DNA from: JADJVL01 sp039812765
GTDB taxonomy: Bacteria > Acidobacteriota > Holophagae > Holophagales > Holophagaceae
Assembly (NCBI GenBank): GCA_039812765.1
Contig: JBDIBF010000003.1
Location: forward strand, 26,402-90,401
Reading direction: 5' to 3'
DNA length: 64,000 bases
How positions within the stretch are numbered: position 1 is the first letter of the stretch; each line of letters begins with the position of its first letter. Below, in pieces: positions 51,584-59,243 of the stretch. A program made the position numbers and the translations under genes. The notes beneath the pieces are model-generated. The model worked only from the letters and a program-made list of their open reading frames with translations. It had not been told where the DNA came from and searched no databases.

Positions 51584-52525
51584 ATGCTGGAAGACTTCCC
51601 AGGCACCTCCACGCCGGTTCCTGCTCCGCCCCCGGCCAAGCCCCCGACTCCCGCCAACGACCCGGCGCCCCTGCGCCGGACGCTCCGTCTCGCCTGGTGG
51701 GGCGTTCCGGTGCTCCTGCTGGGGGAGGGATTGTTCCAGACCGTGTGGACCCTGGTCCTGCGTTCCTCCGGAGGCGGCTTCGCTCCCTCCATGGCGCTCG
51801 CGCTGGTGCCCTGGGCCATCCACGTGCTCGTGGTGCTCGGCGTGGTGGGCTGGCTCTATAGCCGCGGGCCATGGGCCGCGGGCGTCCAGGGCCTGCTCCT
51901 CGTCTCGGCCGCCCTGCCCTTCCTCCGCTTCGTGCTGGGACGGGGCCTCGCCTTCGCCGGGCTCTACGGGCGCGGGGGGATGGGCTTCTGGCTCTTCGCC
52001 GCGCTCGGCTTCGCCCTCACCGCCGCCCTCGCCCTGGCCGCGGCGATGCAGAGGCCAGGGGACACACCGCGGGGCCGGGATGCCGGCGGCCTGGCGGCGG
52101 GCATCGCCGCCTCCGTCGCGGGCGGCTGGGCCGCCTGGGCCCTTCTCCCCCTGCTGAGCCGGCTCACGGGGGGCCCCTTCGCCGCGGAGGCCGCGGACGC
52201 CGCGGCGCCGGCGGGCGAACCCAGCCCGGTGTCGCTGACCACCTCCGGCTGGGGCGGCCTGGTCTGCCTCGCCGCGGCGCTGATCGTCCCCGTGCTGGGC
52301 GCCGTCCAGTTCCGGGGGCTCTCCCTCGGCCCCGTCTTCCTGGTGGACGCGGCCTTCCTCCTCCTGGGCGCGGTCGCCTGGGCCGTCCTGGGCGCCCGCT
52401 GGTCCCGGGGCCGGTCCGAAGGCCGCATCCTCCGAATCCTGACGTGGCTTGGCCTGGCCCTGCCCCTCCTCCTGCTGGGCGGACTCGTGGTGCTCCTGCT
52501 GGTCTTCAAGCCGCGCCTTTTCTAG
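51584..52525 (+). CDS. hypothetical polytopic membrane protein
   Basis: 313 aa with about eight hydrophobic segments (for example WWGVPVLLLGEGLFQTVWTL, ALVPWAIHVLVVLGVVGWLY, LALPLLLLGGLVVLLLVF) after a Pro-rich cytoplasmic N-terminus. The ATG at 51584 has AGGAG upstream. I recognise no family. Its stop TAG shares bases with the stop of the convergent LysA-like gene (CTAG, 52522-52525). Confidence 0.7.
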   Translation: MLEDFPGTSTPVPAPPPAKPPTPANDPAPLRRTLRLAWWGVPVLLLGEGLFQTVWTLVLRSSGGGFAPSMALALVPWAIHVLVVLGVVGWLYSRGPWAAGVQGLLLVSAALPFLRFVLGRGLAFAGLYGRGGMGFWLFAALGFALTAALALAAAMQRPGDTPRGRDAGGLAAGIAASVAGGWAAWALLPLLSRLTGGPFAAEAADAAAPAGEPSPVSLTTSGWGGLVCLAAALIVPVLGAVQFRGLSLGPVFLVDAAFLLLGAVAWAVLGARWSRGRSEGRILRILTWLGLALPLLLLGGLVVLLLVFKPRLF

Positions 52526-53688
52526 GGCACCCAGATCTCCGGCGGCACCGGGTGGCTCAGGAAGTGGGTCATCCCTTCGCTGAGACCATAGGCCCCGGTG
52601 GTGCCGAAGGCCAGCAGGTCCCCCGGCGCGAGGTCGCCCGGCAGGTCGGCGTCCCCCAACCGGTCGAGGCTGGTGCACAACGGTCCGGCCAGGGTGAAGC
52701 GGATCGGCGCGCCGCCGCGGCCCAAGGCCTTCACCGGGAAGGGCTCGCCGGTCAGCAGGGGCCGCAGGAGATGGTTGATGCCGCCCTCCAGGATCGCGAA
52801 GCGCGTGCCGCGGCTTGCCTTGATGCGAACCACCCGGGCGAGGTAGACGCCGCAGGGGGCGGCGAGGAAGCGGCCGGGCTCGAGGATCAGCTCGCCGGTG
52901 AACCAGGGATGGGCCTCCAGCAGCGCGCCCAGCCCGCGGCCCAGGGCCTCCACGTCCAGGGCCTCCTGGTCCGCCGCGTAGGGCACGCCCAGGCCGCCGC
53001 CCAGATCGATCTGCTGCAGGTCGAGGCCATGCTCCCGGTGCAGGCGGGCGGCGAGGTCCAGCACCATGGCGTGGGTGGCCCGCAGCTTCACCGCATCGCG
53101 CTGGTTGCTGGCGGCGAAGACGTGCAGGCCCCGGATGCGGACGTGGCGGAGGTTCTTCGCCCAGGCCAGCAGCGCCGGCAGCGCCTCCTCGTCCACGCCG
53201 AAGGCCGACGGCCCCACACCGCCGATGATGCGGTTCCCCTCCTCGGCGCCGGAGGCGGGGTGGACCCGGAGGTTGACCGCCACGTCGCGGTCCGCCAGCC
53301 GGTCCAGGCGCTCCAGATCCTCCCGGCCTTCCGCCTGGACGCGCACGCCCTGGGCGAGGGCCAGGGCCAGTTCCGCCTCCCGCTTACCCGGACCGGCGAA
53401 GAAGGTGCGTCCGGGGCCGAGGCCCAGGGCGGCCACCCGCTCCAGTTCGCCCAGGGAGGCGCAGTCGAAGCTGGCGCCCAGCTTGGCGAAGCGGTGCAGG
53501 AGCTCCGGGTGGGGGTTGGCCTTCACCGCGTAGGCGAGGCGGACCCGCGAGGGCAGGGCCGCCCGCAGCCGGCGGAACTGGGCCTCCGCCACGGCGCCGG
53601 CGTAGGCGAAGCAGGGGGTGCCGTGTCGGGCGGCGAGGCCTTCGCAGGCTTCGTCGTCGAAGGCGAAGAGGCCGCCGGCCGGGCTCAC
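52522..53688 (-). CDS. type III PLP-dependent decarboxylase (LysA-like)
   Basis: 388 aa alanine-racemase-fold decarboxylase. The PLP lysine is in VRLAYAVKANPHPELL; FDCASLGELERVAALG, the glycine loop DLGGGLGVPY and EPGRFLAAPCGVYLARV follow. The substrate-specificity region reads GLHVFAASNQRD and AGPLCTSLDRLG, where classical DAP decarboxylases have HIGSQ and GPxCESGD, so specificity is uncertain and resembles BtrK/exosortase-associated relatives. The GTG overlaps the aminotransferase stop by 4 bp. Location in the lysine cluster favours diaminopimelate as substrate; no other lysA is seen in the window. Confidence 0.8.
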   Translation of the reverse strand: MSPAGGLFAFDDEACEGLAARHGTPCFAYAGAVAEAQFRRLRAALPSRVRLAYAVKANPHPELLHRFAKLGASFDCASLGELERVAALGLGPGRTFFAGPGKREAELALALAQGVRVQAEGREDLERLDRLADRDVAVNLRVHPASGAEEGNRIIGGVGPSAFGVDEEALPALLAWAKNLRHVRIRGLHVFAASNQRDAVKLRATHAMVLDLAARLHREHGLDLQQIDLGGGLGVPYAADQEALDVEALGRGLGALLEAHPWFTGELILEPGRFLAAPCGVYLARVVRIKASRGTRFAILEGGINHLLRPLLTGEPFPVKALGRGGAPIRFTLAGPLCTSLDRLGDADLPGDLAPGDLLAFGTTGAYGLSEGMTHFLSHPVPPEIWVP

Positions 53689-54830
53689 GCGCCGCTGCCC
53701 ACCTTCGCGGCCCAGTGGGGCGCGAGGCGCCGCACGCCCTCCCGGAGCTGCTCGGGGCTGGCGGCGAAGCTGAGGCGGACGTGGGCCGCGCCCCCCGCGC
53801 CGAAGACCTGGCCTGGCACGAGCACGACCTTCGCCTCGTCCCGGAGCTTCACGCAGAAGCCCCAGGGATCGGCCAGGGCGGCCTCCGGCAGGGCCATGAA
53901 GTGGTAGAAGGTGCCGTCCGGGGGCGCGACCTCCTGGCCCAGCTCGGCCTTCAGGGCCTCCCGCAGGGCCACGAAGCGGCCGTAGATCTCGGCCCGGGCG
54001 GCGGGCAGCACGGTGTCGCTGGCCTCCAGCAGGGCCAGGGCCGCCTTCTGGGCGGGCTGGGCCGCGGCTGTGACCGCGTAGCCGTGGACGATGCGGAGCT
54101 GGGCCAGCACCCGTGGGTCTCCCACGGCCCAGCCCACGCGCAGGCCCGGCGCGCCCCAGCCCTTGCTCACGCTGGTGACCACCACGCCACTGGAGGAGAC
54201 GTCCCGCAGGGTGGGCGGGCGCACCCCGAAGTGGAGGTCGCGATAGACCTCGTCGGAGATGAGCAGGACGCCCCGGTCCTCGCAGGCCTTGGCGATGCGG
54301 GCGAGGGCCTCGAGGCTGGCCCCGCCACCGGTGGGATTGGAGGGCGCGTTCACGAGGGCGAGTTTGGCCTTCGGCGCGGCCTCCAGGGCCCGGAGGAAGG
54401 TCTCGGCGTCCAGACGGAAGCGGTCGCCCTTGTCCAGGGTGAAGGGCCGGGCCTCGGCGCCGCACATGACGGAGAGGGCCTCGTAGACCGGAAAAGCCGG
54501 GTCCGGCAGCAGCACCTGGTCCCCGGGATTCACGAAGGCCTGGAAGAGGCTGAACAGCGCGCCCGACGACCCGCTGGTGATGATCACCTCGTCCCAGGAG
54601 ACGCCGTGCCAGGCGGCCACCGCCCGCCGCAGCTCCATGAGGCCCATGTTCGGCCCGTAGGCGCAGACGCCCGCGGTCTGGGCCAGGGCCCTCCGGGCCG
54701 GCTCCGGCAGCGCCCAGGTAGGTTCCCCGAGGCCGAGGGGGATGGCGTCCGGCGGCGCGCCTTCGGAGAGGATCCGGATGGGCGAGGGCTTCAGGGACGC
54801 GATGCGGGAGGCGGGGGTCGGGTGAACCAT
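53685..54830 (-). CDS. class I aminotransferase, candidate N-succinyl-diaminopimelate aminotransferase (DapC)
   Basis: 381 aa fold-type I PLP aminotransferase. Blocks: IPLGLGEPTWALPEP, YGPNMGLMELRRAVAAWHG, TSGSSGALFSLFQAFVNPGD, NAPSNPTGG, ISDEVYRD, the PLP lysine in TSVSKGWGAPGLRVGW and the C-terminal arginine in AHVRLSFA. Many such enzymes use aspartate, but location between dapD and a LysA-like gene, and the lack of another candidate, suggest the succinyl-DAP step. ATG at 54830; the ribosome binding site is weak. Confidence 0.8.
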   Translation of the reverse strand: MVHPTPASRIASLKPSPIRILSEGAPPDAIPLGLGEPTWALPEPARRALAQTAGVCAYGPNMGLMELRRAVAAWHGVSWDEVIITSGSSGALFSLFQAFVNPGDQVLLPDPAFPVYEALSVMCGAEARPFTLDKGDRFRLDAETFLRALEAAPKAKLALVNAPSNPTGGGASLEALARIAKACEDRGVLLISDEVYRDLHFGVRPPTLRDVSSSGVVVTSVSKGWGAPGLRVGWAVGDPRVLAQLRIVHGYAVTAAAQPAQKAALALLEASDTVLPAARAEIYGRFVALREALKAELGQEVAPPDGTFYHFMALPEAALADPWGFCVKLRDEAKVVLVPGQVFGAGGAAHVRLSFAASPEQLREGVRRLAPHWAAKVGSGA

Positions 54831-54979
54831 AAGCACCCATTCTGGCTTGAAAACAGACCAATGGATCGGAACGATCAGGTCCGAAGAGACTGTTGAACCA
54901 GAACTCTTCGCCCATTGGGCGACAAGCCGCAAACCTAGCGTCAGCGTTCCAGAAATGAACGCCCTTCACATCCCCAGGG

Positions 54980-55297
54980 TTAGGGATTTACTGGGGTATC
55001 AATCGGTCGGCCACCACCGCCACCGCTGCACTGGTACCAGTAATAGACCGTCGTGCCTCCCGAGCACCAGTAGATGGTCATCTTGGTGGTGCAGGCATCC
55101 ACGGGGCAATTCTCGATGTCGGAAGCGCTGATATTGGGGTTATTGCAATCAGCGGGTTAATGGACGCAGCTCTCGTCGCCTGACCATTCCAACGCCACTT
55201 CCGGAACTACCGTTTCGATCTTGAATGGATGGGCTGAAAGCGCCTGGGGCACGGCCATCAGCGCCGAAGCCAGGAAGAGTTTGTATAGATCCTTCAT
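54980..55297 (-). pseudogene. small secreted Cys-rich protein interrupted by an in-frame TAA
   Basis: From the ATG at 55297 (GAGGT upstream) runs a 46-aa product with a clear signal peptide (MKDLYKLFLASALMAVPQ, cleavage near LSA-HPF) ending GDESCVH at a TAA (55157-55159). The same frame then continues for 58 more sense codons (PADCNNPNISASDIENCP onward, with KMTIYWCSGG and VYYWYQCSGGGGG) to a second TAA (54980-54982). The upstream part has one Cys and the downstream part five, six in total, so the intact protein would be about 105 aa with up to three disulfides. A single CAA-to-TAA change would explain it; readthrough or a sequencing error are alternatives. No family recognised. Confidence 0.6.
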
Positions 55298-55368
55298 GAA
55301 TCTACCTCTATGAATTTGAATAGAGAGCATGAGGGGTGCCCGCAGGGATTCGATGTCTGGGCCAGGGA

Positions 55369-56598
55369 TCAAGGCCTAGGGCGAACGAAACTCGACTCAA
55401 GTGATTTCCACGGCGTCAAATCGCCCGAAGGATTCACATAGCAAAGCGGTTCTTGCTCAGCACCCACCAAGGTTTCCGCCTTGATGGTGGACCCTGTGGG
55501 ACCGAGATCAAAAGCGCGGACCACACCCATGGGAAGGTTGTACATGAGGGCATGGACTCTGAGGGAGCCATCAGCATTCACCGTGAAAGCCAAGGACTGT
55601 GGGACCACAGGATGGGAGGGGTCCCCGTCGGGGTTCTTCCACTTGAACTCCCATCGTTTGGGGCTGAATTCCTGAGTGGTCCAAGGCGCGTCGTATCGCG
55701 TGAGCCCGCCGGACTCCAAATTGAGCCGGAAAAGGCACCCCGTACGTCGGAGGTGGAAGTAGAGGAATCCACCGGCGACGCAGAACTGAGGTCCGGCTGA
55801 AAACGGGTAACTCTCAGGGCTGGCTGAAACGCTGTCGTAGCTGACTGAAAACACCACTTTCGGGTCACCCTCAGCGCGGAGTTCGATCACCTTGACGAAG
55901 GCATCCTCGCCCCCGAACAAAGCCAAGCGGTTGTCGGGGAGAACCACCACTCCGCCCTGGGTGAAGGAACGTTTTCTTCTGCCCAAGAATTCCTTTGGAA
56001 ATGCCCAATGGAGCTTCCAGCCCTCAGAGCCTCGACGATAGATTGCCGAATGCCCAACCCAGTAAAGATCGTCGTCAGCACCTAGCTGGTAGCCCAAGTC
56101 CGAGGCATCGTCCAACTGTGCTTGAACCCTGCGTTCTTTGGTCCAAACCCCACTGGGAGGCGCCGTCTCGGCCCAGTCGAGGGAGGGTTCGGCAGGGTGA
56201 GGTGGGAGGGGAACCATGGCGACAGGCTTGAAACCCAGCTTCTCCGGCTCGAAGACCCAAACCTGGGATCCGCGGATGATCCTCAGGTGTTGCTGCCCCG
56301 GTGAGTATGGTCCGACCACGATAGGCATCCCGAAGTAACCACCGCTGAAGGCAGGAGCGCTCCCATCCATGCTGGATTCGAAGACGAGTTCGCCAGAGGG
56401 TGTCCGAAGGACGACTTGACGTGTGCCGTCACGAGGCCCTGTCTGCTGGGCCGGCAGTGCGCCAGGCATGGCGGCCGAAGGATGTGGTGTGGCTGCAGAG
56501 GCCCCGGGCGCGGGTGTTTGCGCTCGCAGCGTGCCGAGGCAAGCCAGAGACAAGAGGTGTCGAACCAGGGTTCTGTTGGATGGCATGCAGGAAAGCAT
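55369..56598 (-). CDS. hypothetical secreted protein, probably beta-propeller-like
   Basis: 409 aa. A signal peptide (MPSNRTLVRHLLSLACLGTL, cleavage after RAQ) is followed by a Pro/Ala linker and a beta-rich body with repeated W/Y-containing strands (LRIIRGSQVWVFEPEKL, GADDDLYWVGHSAIYRRG, LPDNRLALFGGEDAFVKVIE, AGGFLYFHLRRTGCLFRLN). The start is the ATG at 56598 (GAGGG close upstream) or four codons later. Codons are noticeably less GC-rich than in flanking lysine genes. It lies upstream of the broken Cys-rich gene on the same strand, suggesting a small acquired unit. Function unknown. Confidence 0.65.
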   Translation of the reverse strand: MLSCMPSNRTLVRHLLSLACLGTLRAQTPAPGASAATPHPSAAMPGALPAQQTGPRDGTRQVVLRTPSGELVFESSMDGSAPAFSGGYFGMPIVVGPYSPGQQHLRIIRGSQVWVFEPEKLGFKPVAMVPLPPHPAEPSLDWAETAPPSGVWTKERRVQAQLDDASDLGYQLGADDDLYWVGHSAIYRRGSEGWKLHWAFPKEFLGRRKRSFTQGGVVVLPDNRLALFGGEDAFVKVIELRAEGDPKVVFSVSYDSVSASPESYPFSAGPQFCVAGGFLYFHLRRTGCLFRLNLESGGLTRYDAPWTTQEFSPKRWEFKWKNPDGDPSHPVVPQSLAFTVNADGSLRVHALMYNLPMGVVRAFDLGPTGSTIKAETLVGAEQEPLCYVNPSGDLTPWKSLESSFVRPRP

Positions 56599-56779
56599 AG
56601 CCCTCGACGGCGGGGGGGGAGCAAGTGCGATGCCGAGATATAGCCCCGATGCGTTCCCTCTCCTGATTCCCCGAACGCCATGTTGCCCAGGCACTCGTCC
56701 GGAACAGTGGCGCCATGAGGGGTTGTGCTGGGGGGGTGGAGCGACAGCTTAGCCGTCTGGAAACGTTCAGATCCTGTGA
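56599..56779. other. intergenic region downstream of dapD
   Basis: 181 bp of lower GC than average with runs of eight and seven G. I see no gene, tRNA or convincing terminator hairpin. It must hold the promoter of the secreted protein gene and the end of the dap transcript. Confidence 0.5.
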
Positions 56780-57595
56780 TCACCGCAGGGACTGTTCCAG
56801 GGCTGTCGAAGCGTCGGTGCGGGCGTCCCGGTACTTCACGATCACCGGGGCGGCGAGCTGCAGGCCGTGGGCCGCGGCGAAGTCCCCCTTGGCCGGGCGC
56901 GACCCGGGCACCACCACGGCGCCCTCGGGGACCTCCCTCACCCATTCCTTCCCGTGGACTAGGTCGTAGATGACGGTGGAGCCCGTGATCACCACGCCGC
57001 TGGCCAGGACGGCCCGACGGCGGACGAGGATGCCCTCGAAGAGCCCAACAAGGCCGCCCACGAAGACGTCGTCTTCGACGACCACCGGCCGCGCGCCGGC
57101 GGGCTCCAGCACCCCGCCCACCTGGGCCGCGGCGCTGAGGTGGACCCGCTTGCCGATCTGGGCGCAGGAGCCCACGAGGGCGTGGCTGTCCACCATGGTG
57201 CCCTCGTCCACGTAGGCGCCGACGTTGATGTAGGCGGGCGGCATCACCACCACGCCCTTGGAGACGAAGGCGCCCCGCCGCACCGAGGAGCCGCCGGGCA
57301 CGAGGCGGACACCGCTGTCGAGGTTGAAGCTGCGGGCCGGGTAGGCGGTCTTGTCGAAGAAGGGCCAGCCGGGGCCGTCCATCGACTCGATCTTGGTGGC
57401 ACGGAAGCCCGCGAGGATGGCCTGCTTCACCCAGGCATTGGCCTTCCAGCCGCCGGCGCCGTCGGGCTCGGCGGCCCGCAGCTCCCCGGCCTCCAGGGCC
57501 GCCAGCAGCCGGTGGTGGGCGCGAGGGTGCTCCGGGTCGGCGGCCACCGTTTCCGGGGCGCGGTCGAAGAATGCCTTGAGGTCGTCGGGGGTCAC
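56780..57595 (-). CDS. dapD: 2,3,4,5-tetrahydropyridine-2,6-dicarboxylate N-succinyltransferase
   Basis: 271 aa left-handed beta-helix acyltransferase, committing tetrahydrodipicolinate to the succinylase branch. Hexapeptide-type repeats run from VRRGAFVSKGVVVMPPAYIN through AYVDEGTMVDSHALVGSCAQ, HLSAAAQVGGVLEPAGARPV and VEDDVFVGGLVGLFEGILV. The GTG at 57595 overlaps the dapA stop by 4 bp. It is the last core gene before the low-GC insert. Confidence 0.95.
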   Translation of the reverse strand: MTPDDLKAFFDRAPETVAADPEHPRAHHRLLAALEAGELRAAEPDGAGGWKANAWVKQAILAGFRATKIESMDGPGWPFFDKTAYPARSFNLDSGVRLVPGGSSVRRGAFVSKGVVVMPPAYINVGAYVDEGTMVDSHALVGSCAQIGKRVHLSAAAQVGGVLEPAGARPVVVEDDVFVGGLVGLFEGILVRRRAVLASGVVITGSTVIYDLVHGKEWVREVPEGAVVVPGSRPAKGDFAAAHGLQLAAPVIVKYRDARTDASTALEQSLR

Positions 57596-58497
57596 GGGTT
57601 GCCTCCGGGCAGGGAGCCCTCGGTGGCGAGGCAGAGGGCCTCGGCCAAGCGGGTGCGGGTGGCGGCCTCCGGGGCCGTGAGGGGCAGCCGCAGGTGCTCG
57701 TCCGCGAGGTTGAGGAGCTTGAGGCCGGCCTTCAGGGGGATCGGGTTGCTCTCCACGAAGAGGGCGTCGATGAGGGGCAGGAGCTGGGCCTGGAGGCGCC
57801 GGGCCTCGGCCATGCGGCCCTGGCGGGCGGCCTCCACCAGGCACTTGGTCTCGAAGGGCAGGAGGTTGCCCAGCACCGAGACCAGGCCCACCGCGCCCAC
57901 CGCGATGGAGGCGAGCGCCAGGTTGTCGTCGCCGGAGAGGAGCTGCTTGCCCTTGGGGAGGGTGCGGGCGATCTCCCCGATCTGGGCGAGGTTGCCGCTG
58001 CTCTCCTTCACCGCCACCACCGCCTCGTTCTCCCAGAGCTTCGAGAGGGTGGTCGGCGCGACGTTGAGGCCCGTGCGGCCCGGCACGTTGTAGAGGATGA
58101 TCGGCAGCCCCGGCGCGGCGTCGGCCACGGCGTGGTAGTGGGCTTCCAGGCCCTTCGGCACCGGCTTGTTGTAGTAGGGCGTCACCACCAGCGCGCCGTG
58201 GACCCCCAGGGCCTGGGCCCGCTTCGTCCAGGCGCAGGCCTGCTTCGAGGCGTTGGAGCCCGTCCCCGCCACCACCTTCTTGTCCGGCGCCTCCTCCAGG
58301 CAGGCGGCGATGAGGGCGTCGCGCTCGGCCTCCTCGAGGGTGGCGGCCTCGCCGGTGGAGCCGAGCACCACCAGCACGTCCGCGCCGCCCCCCGCCACGT
58401 GGCGCACGAGCTTGCGGAAGGCCGGGAGGTCCACGCCGCCGTCGGCGAGGAAGGGGGTGGCCAGGGCCACGGAGAGGCCGCTGAAATCGGCGTTCAT
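57592..58497 (-). CDS. dapA: 4-hydroxy-tetrahydrodipicolinate synthase
   Basis: 301 aa TIM-barrel aldolase condensing pyruvate with aspartate semialdehyde. It shows VVLGSTGEAATL, the Tyr in IILYNVPGRTGLN and the Schiff-base Lys in VVAVKESSGN. ATG at 58497, 2 bp after dapB. Standard length. Confidence 0.96.
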   Translation of the reverse strand: MNADFSGLSVALATPFLADGGVDLPAFRKLVRHVAGGGADVLVVLGSTGEAATLEEAERDALIAACLEEAPDKKVVAGTGSNASKQACAWTKRAQALGVHGALVVTPYYNKPVPKGLEAHYHAVADAAPGLPIILYNVPGRTGLNVAPTTLSKLWENEAVVAVKESSGNLAQIGEIARTLPKGKQLLSGDDNLALASIAVGAVGLVSVLGNLLPFETKCLVEAARQGRMAEARRLQAQLLPLIDALFVESNPIPLKAGLKLLNLADEHLRLPLTAPEAATRTRLAEALCLATEGSLPGGNP

Positions 58498-58499
58498 GG

Positions 58500-59243
58500 T
58501 CAGGCTCCTTCGAAGATCGGGTCGAGGGCGTCCTTCGCCACGGCGTCCATGGCGAAGACCCCCTTGCGGCCCCGGATCCACCGCGCGGCCACCACCGCGC
58601 CGTCGGCATAGGGTCGGGTGGAGCGGGCGGCGTGGTGCAGTTCCAGCACCTCGCCCGGGGCGTCCACCCCCACGATGTGGCTGCTGTAGGTGTGCCCGGC
58701 GCGGATGCTGCTCACGTTGAGCTGGTGGGGCTTGAAGTCGGTGCCGGCCGCCGGGATGGCCCACGACGTCTTGCGGGGGCAGCCCCGCATCAGGACGCCG
58801 GCCAGCAGTTTGGCGGTGCCGCTGGGGGCGTCGTGCTTGCGGGCGTGGTGGTGCTCCACCAGGTAGGGATCCTTCTGGGGATCGCCGCTGGCGAAGCGGG
58901 CCAGGATGAGGCTCAGCCGGGCGTAGAGGGCCACGGTGAGGGAGAAGTTCGGGGCCGTGACCACGCCGATGCGCTGCCCCACGCGCTCCGCGAGGTCGGG
59001 GAGCGACCAGCCCGTGGTGCCGATGAGGAGGTCGGCGCCGTGGTCCAGGCTCCAAGCCAGGTGGGCCTCCACCGCTGGCCCCGAGGAAGCGTCGATGGCC
59101 ACGTCCACCGGCGCGCGGGGGGCGTCCCCGCGGCCCACGGCCCAGACGAGGCTCAGGTCCGGACTCTCGCCAACCGCCTCGGCGATGGAGGCGCCCAGGC
59201 GGCCGCGTCCGAAGATGCCGATGCGCAGTGGTGTCGCGCTCAT
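58500..59243 (-). CDS. dapB: 4-hydroxy-tetrahydrodipicolinate reductase
   Basis: 247 aa NAD(P)H-dependent reductase. The nucleotide-binding start IGIFGRGRLGASIAEAV and LIGTTGW strand are followed by the catalytic EHHHARKHDAPSGTA motif. The dinucleotide loop is GRGRLG rather than the usual GxxGRMG. ATG at 59243; overlaps the lysC stop by 4 bp. Confidence 0.95.
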   Translation of the reverse strand: MSATPLRIGIFGRGRLGASIAEAVGESPDLSLVWAVGRGDAPRAPVDVAIDASSGPAVEAHLAWSLDHGADLLIGTTGWSLPDLAERVGQRIGVVTAPNFSLTVALYARLSLILARFASGDPQKDPYLVEHHHARKHDAPSGTAKLLAGVLMRGCPRKTSWAIPAAGTDFKPHQLNVSSIRAGHTYSSHIVGVDAPGEVLELHHAARSTRPYADGAVVAARWIRGRKGVFAMDAVAKDALDPIFEGA

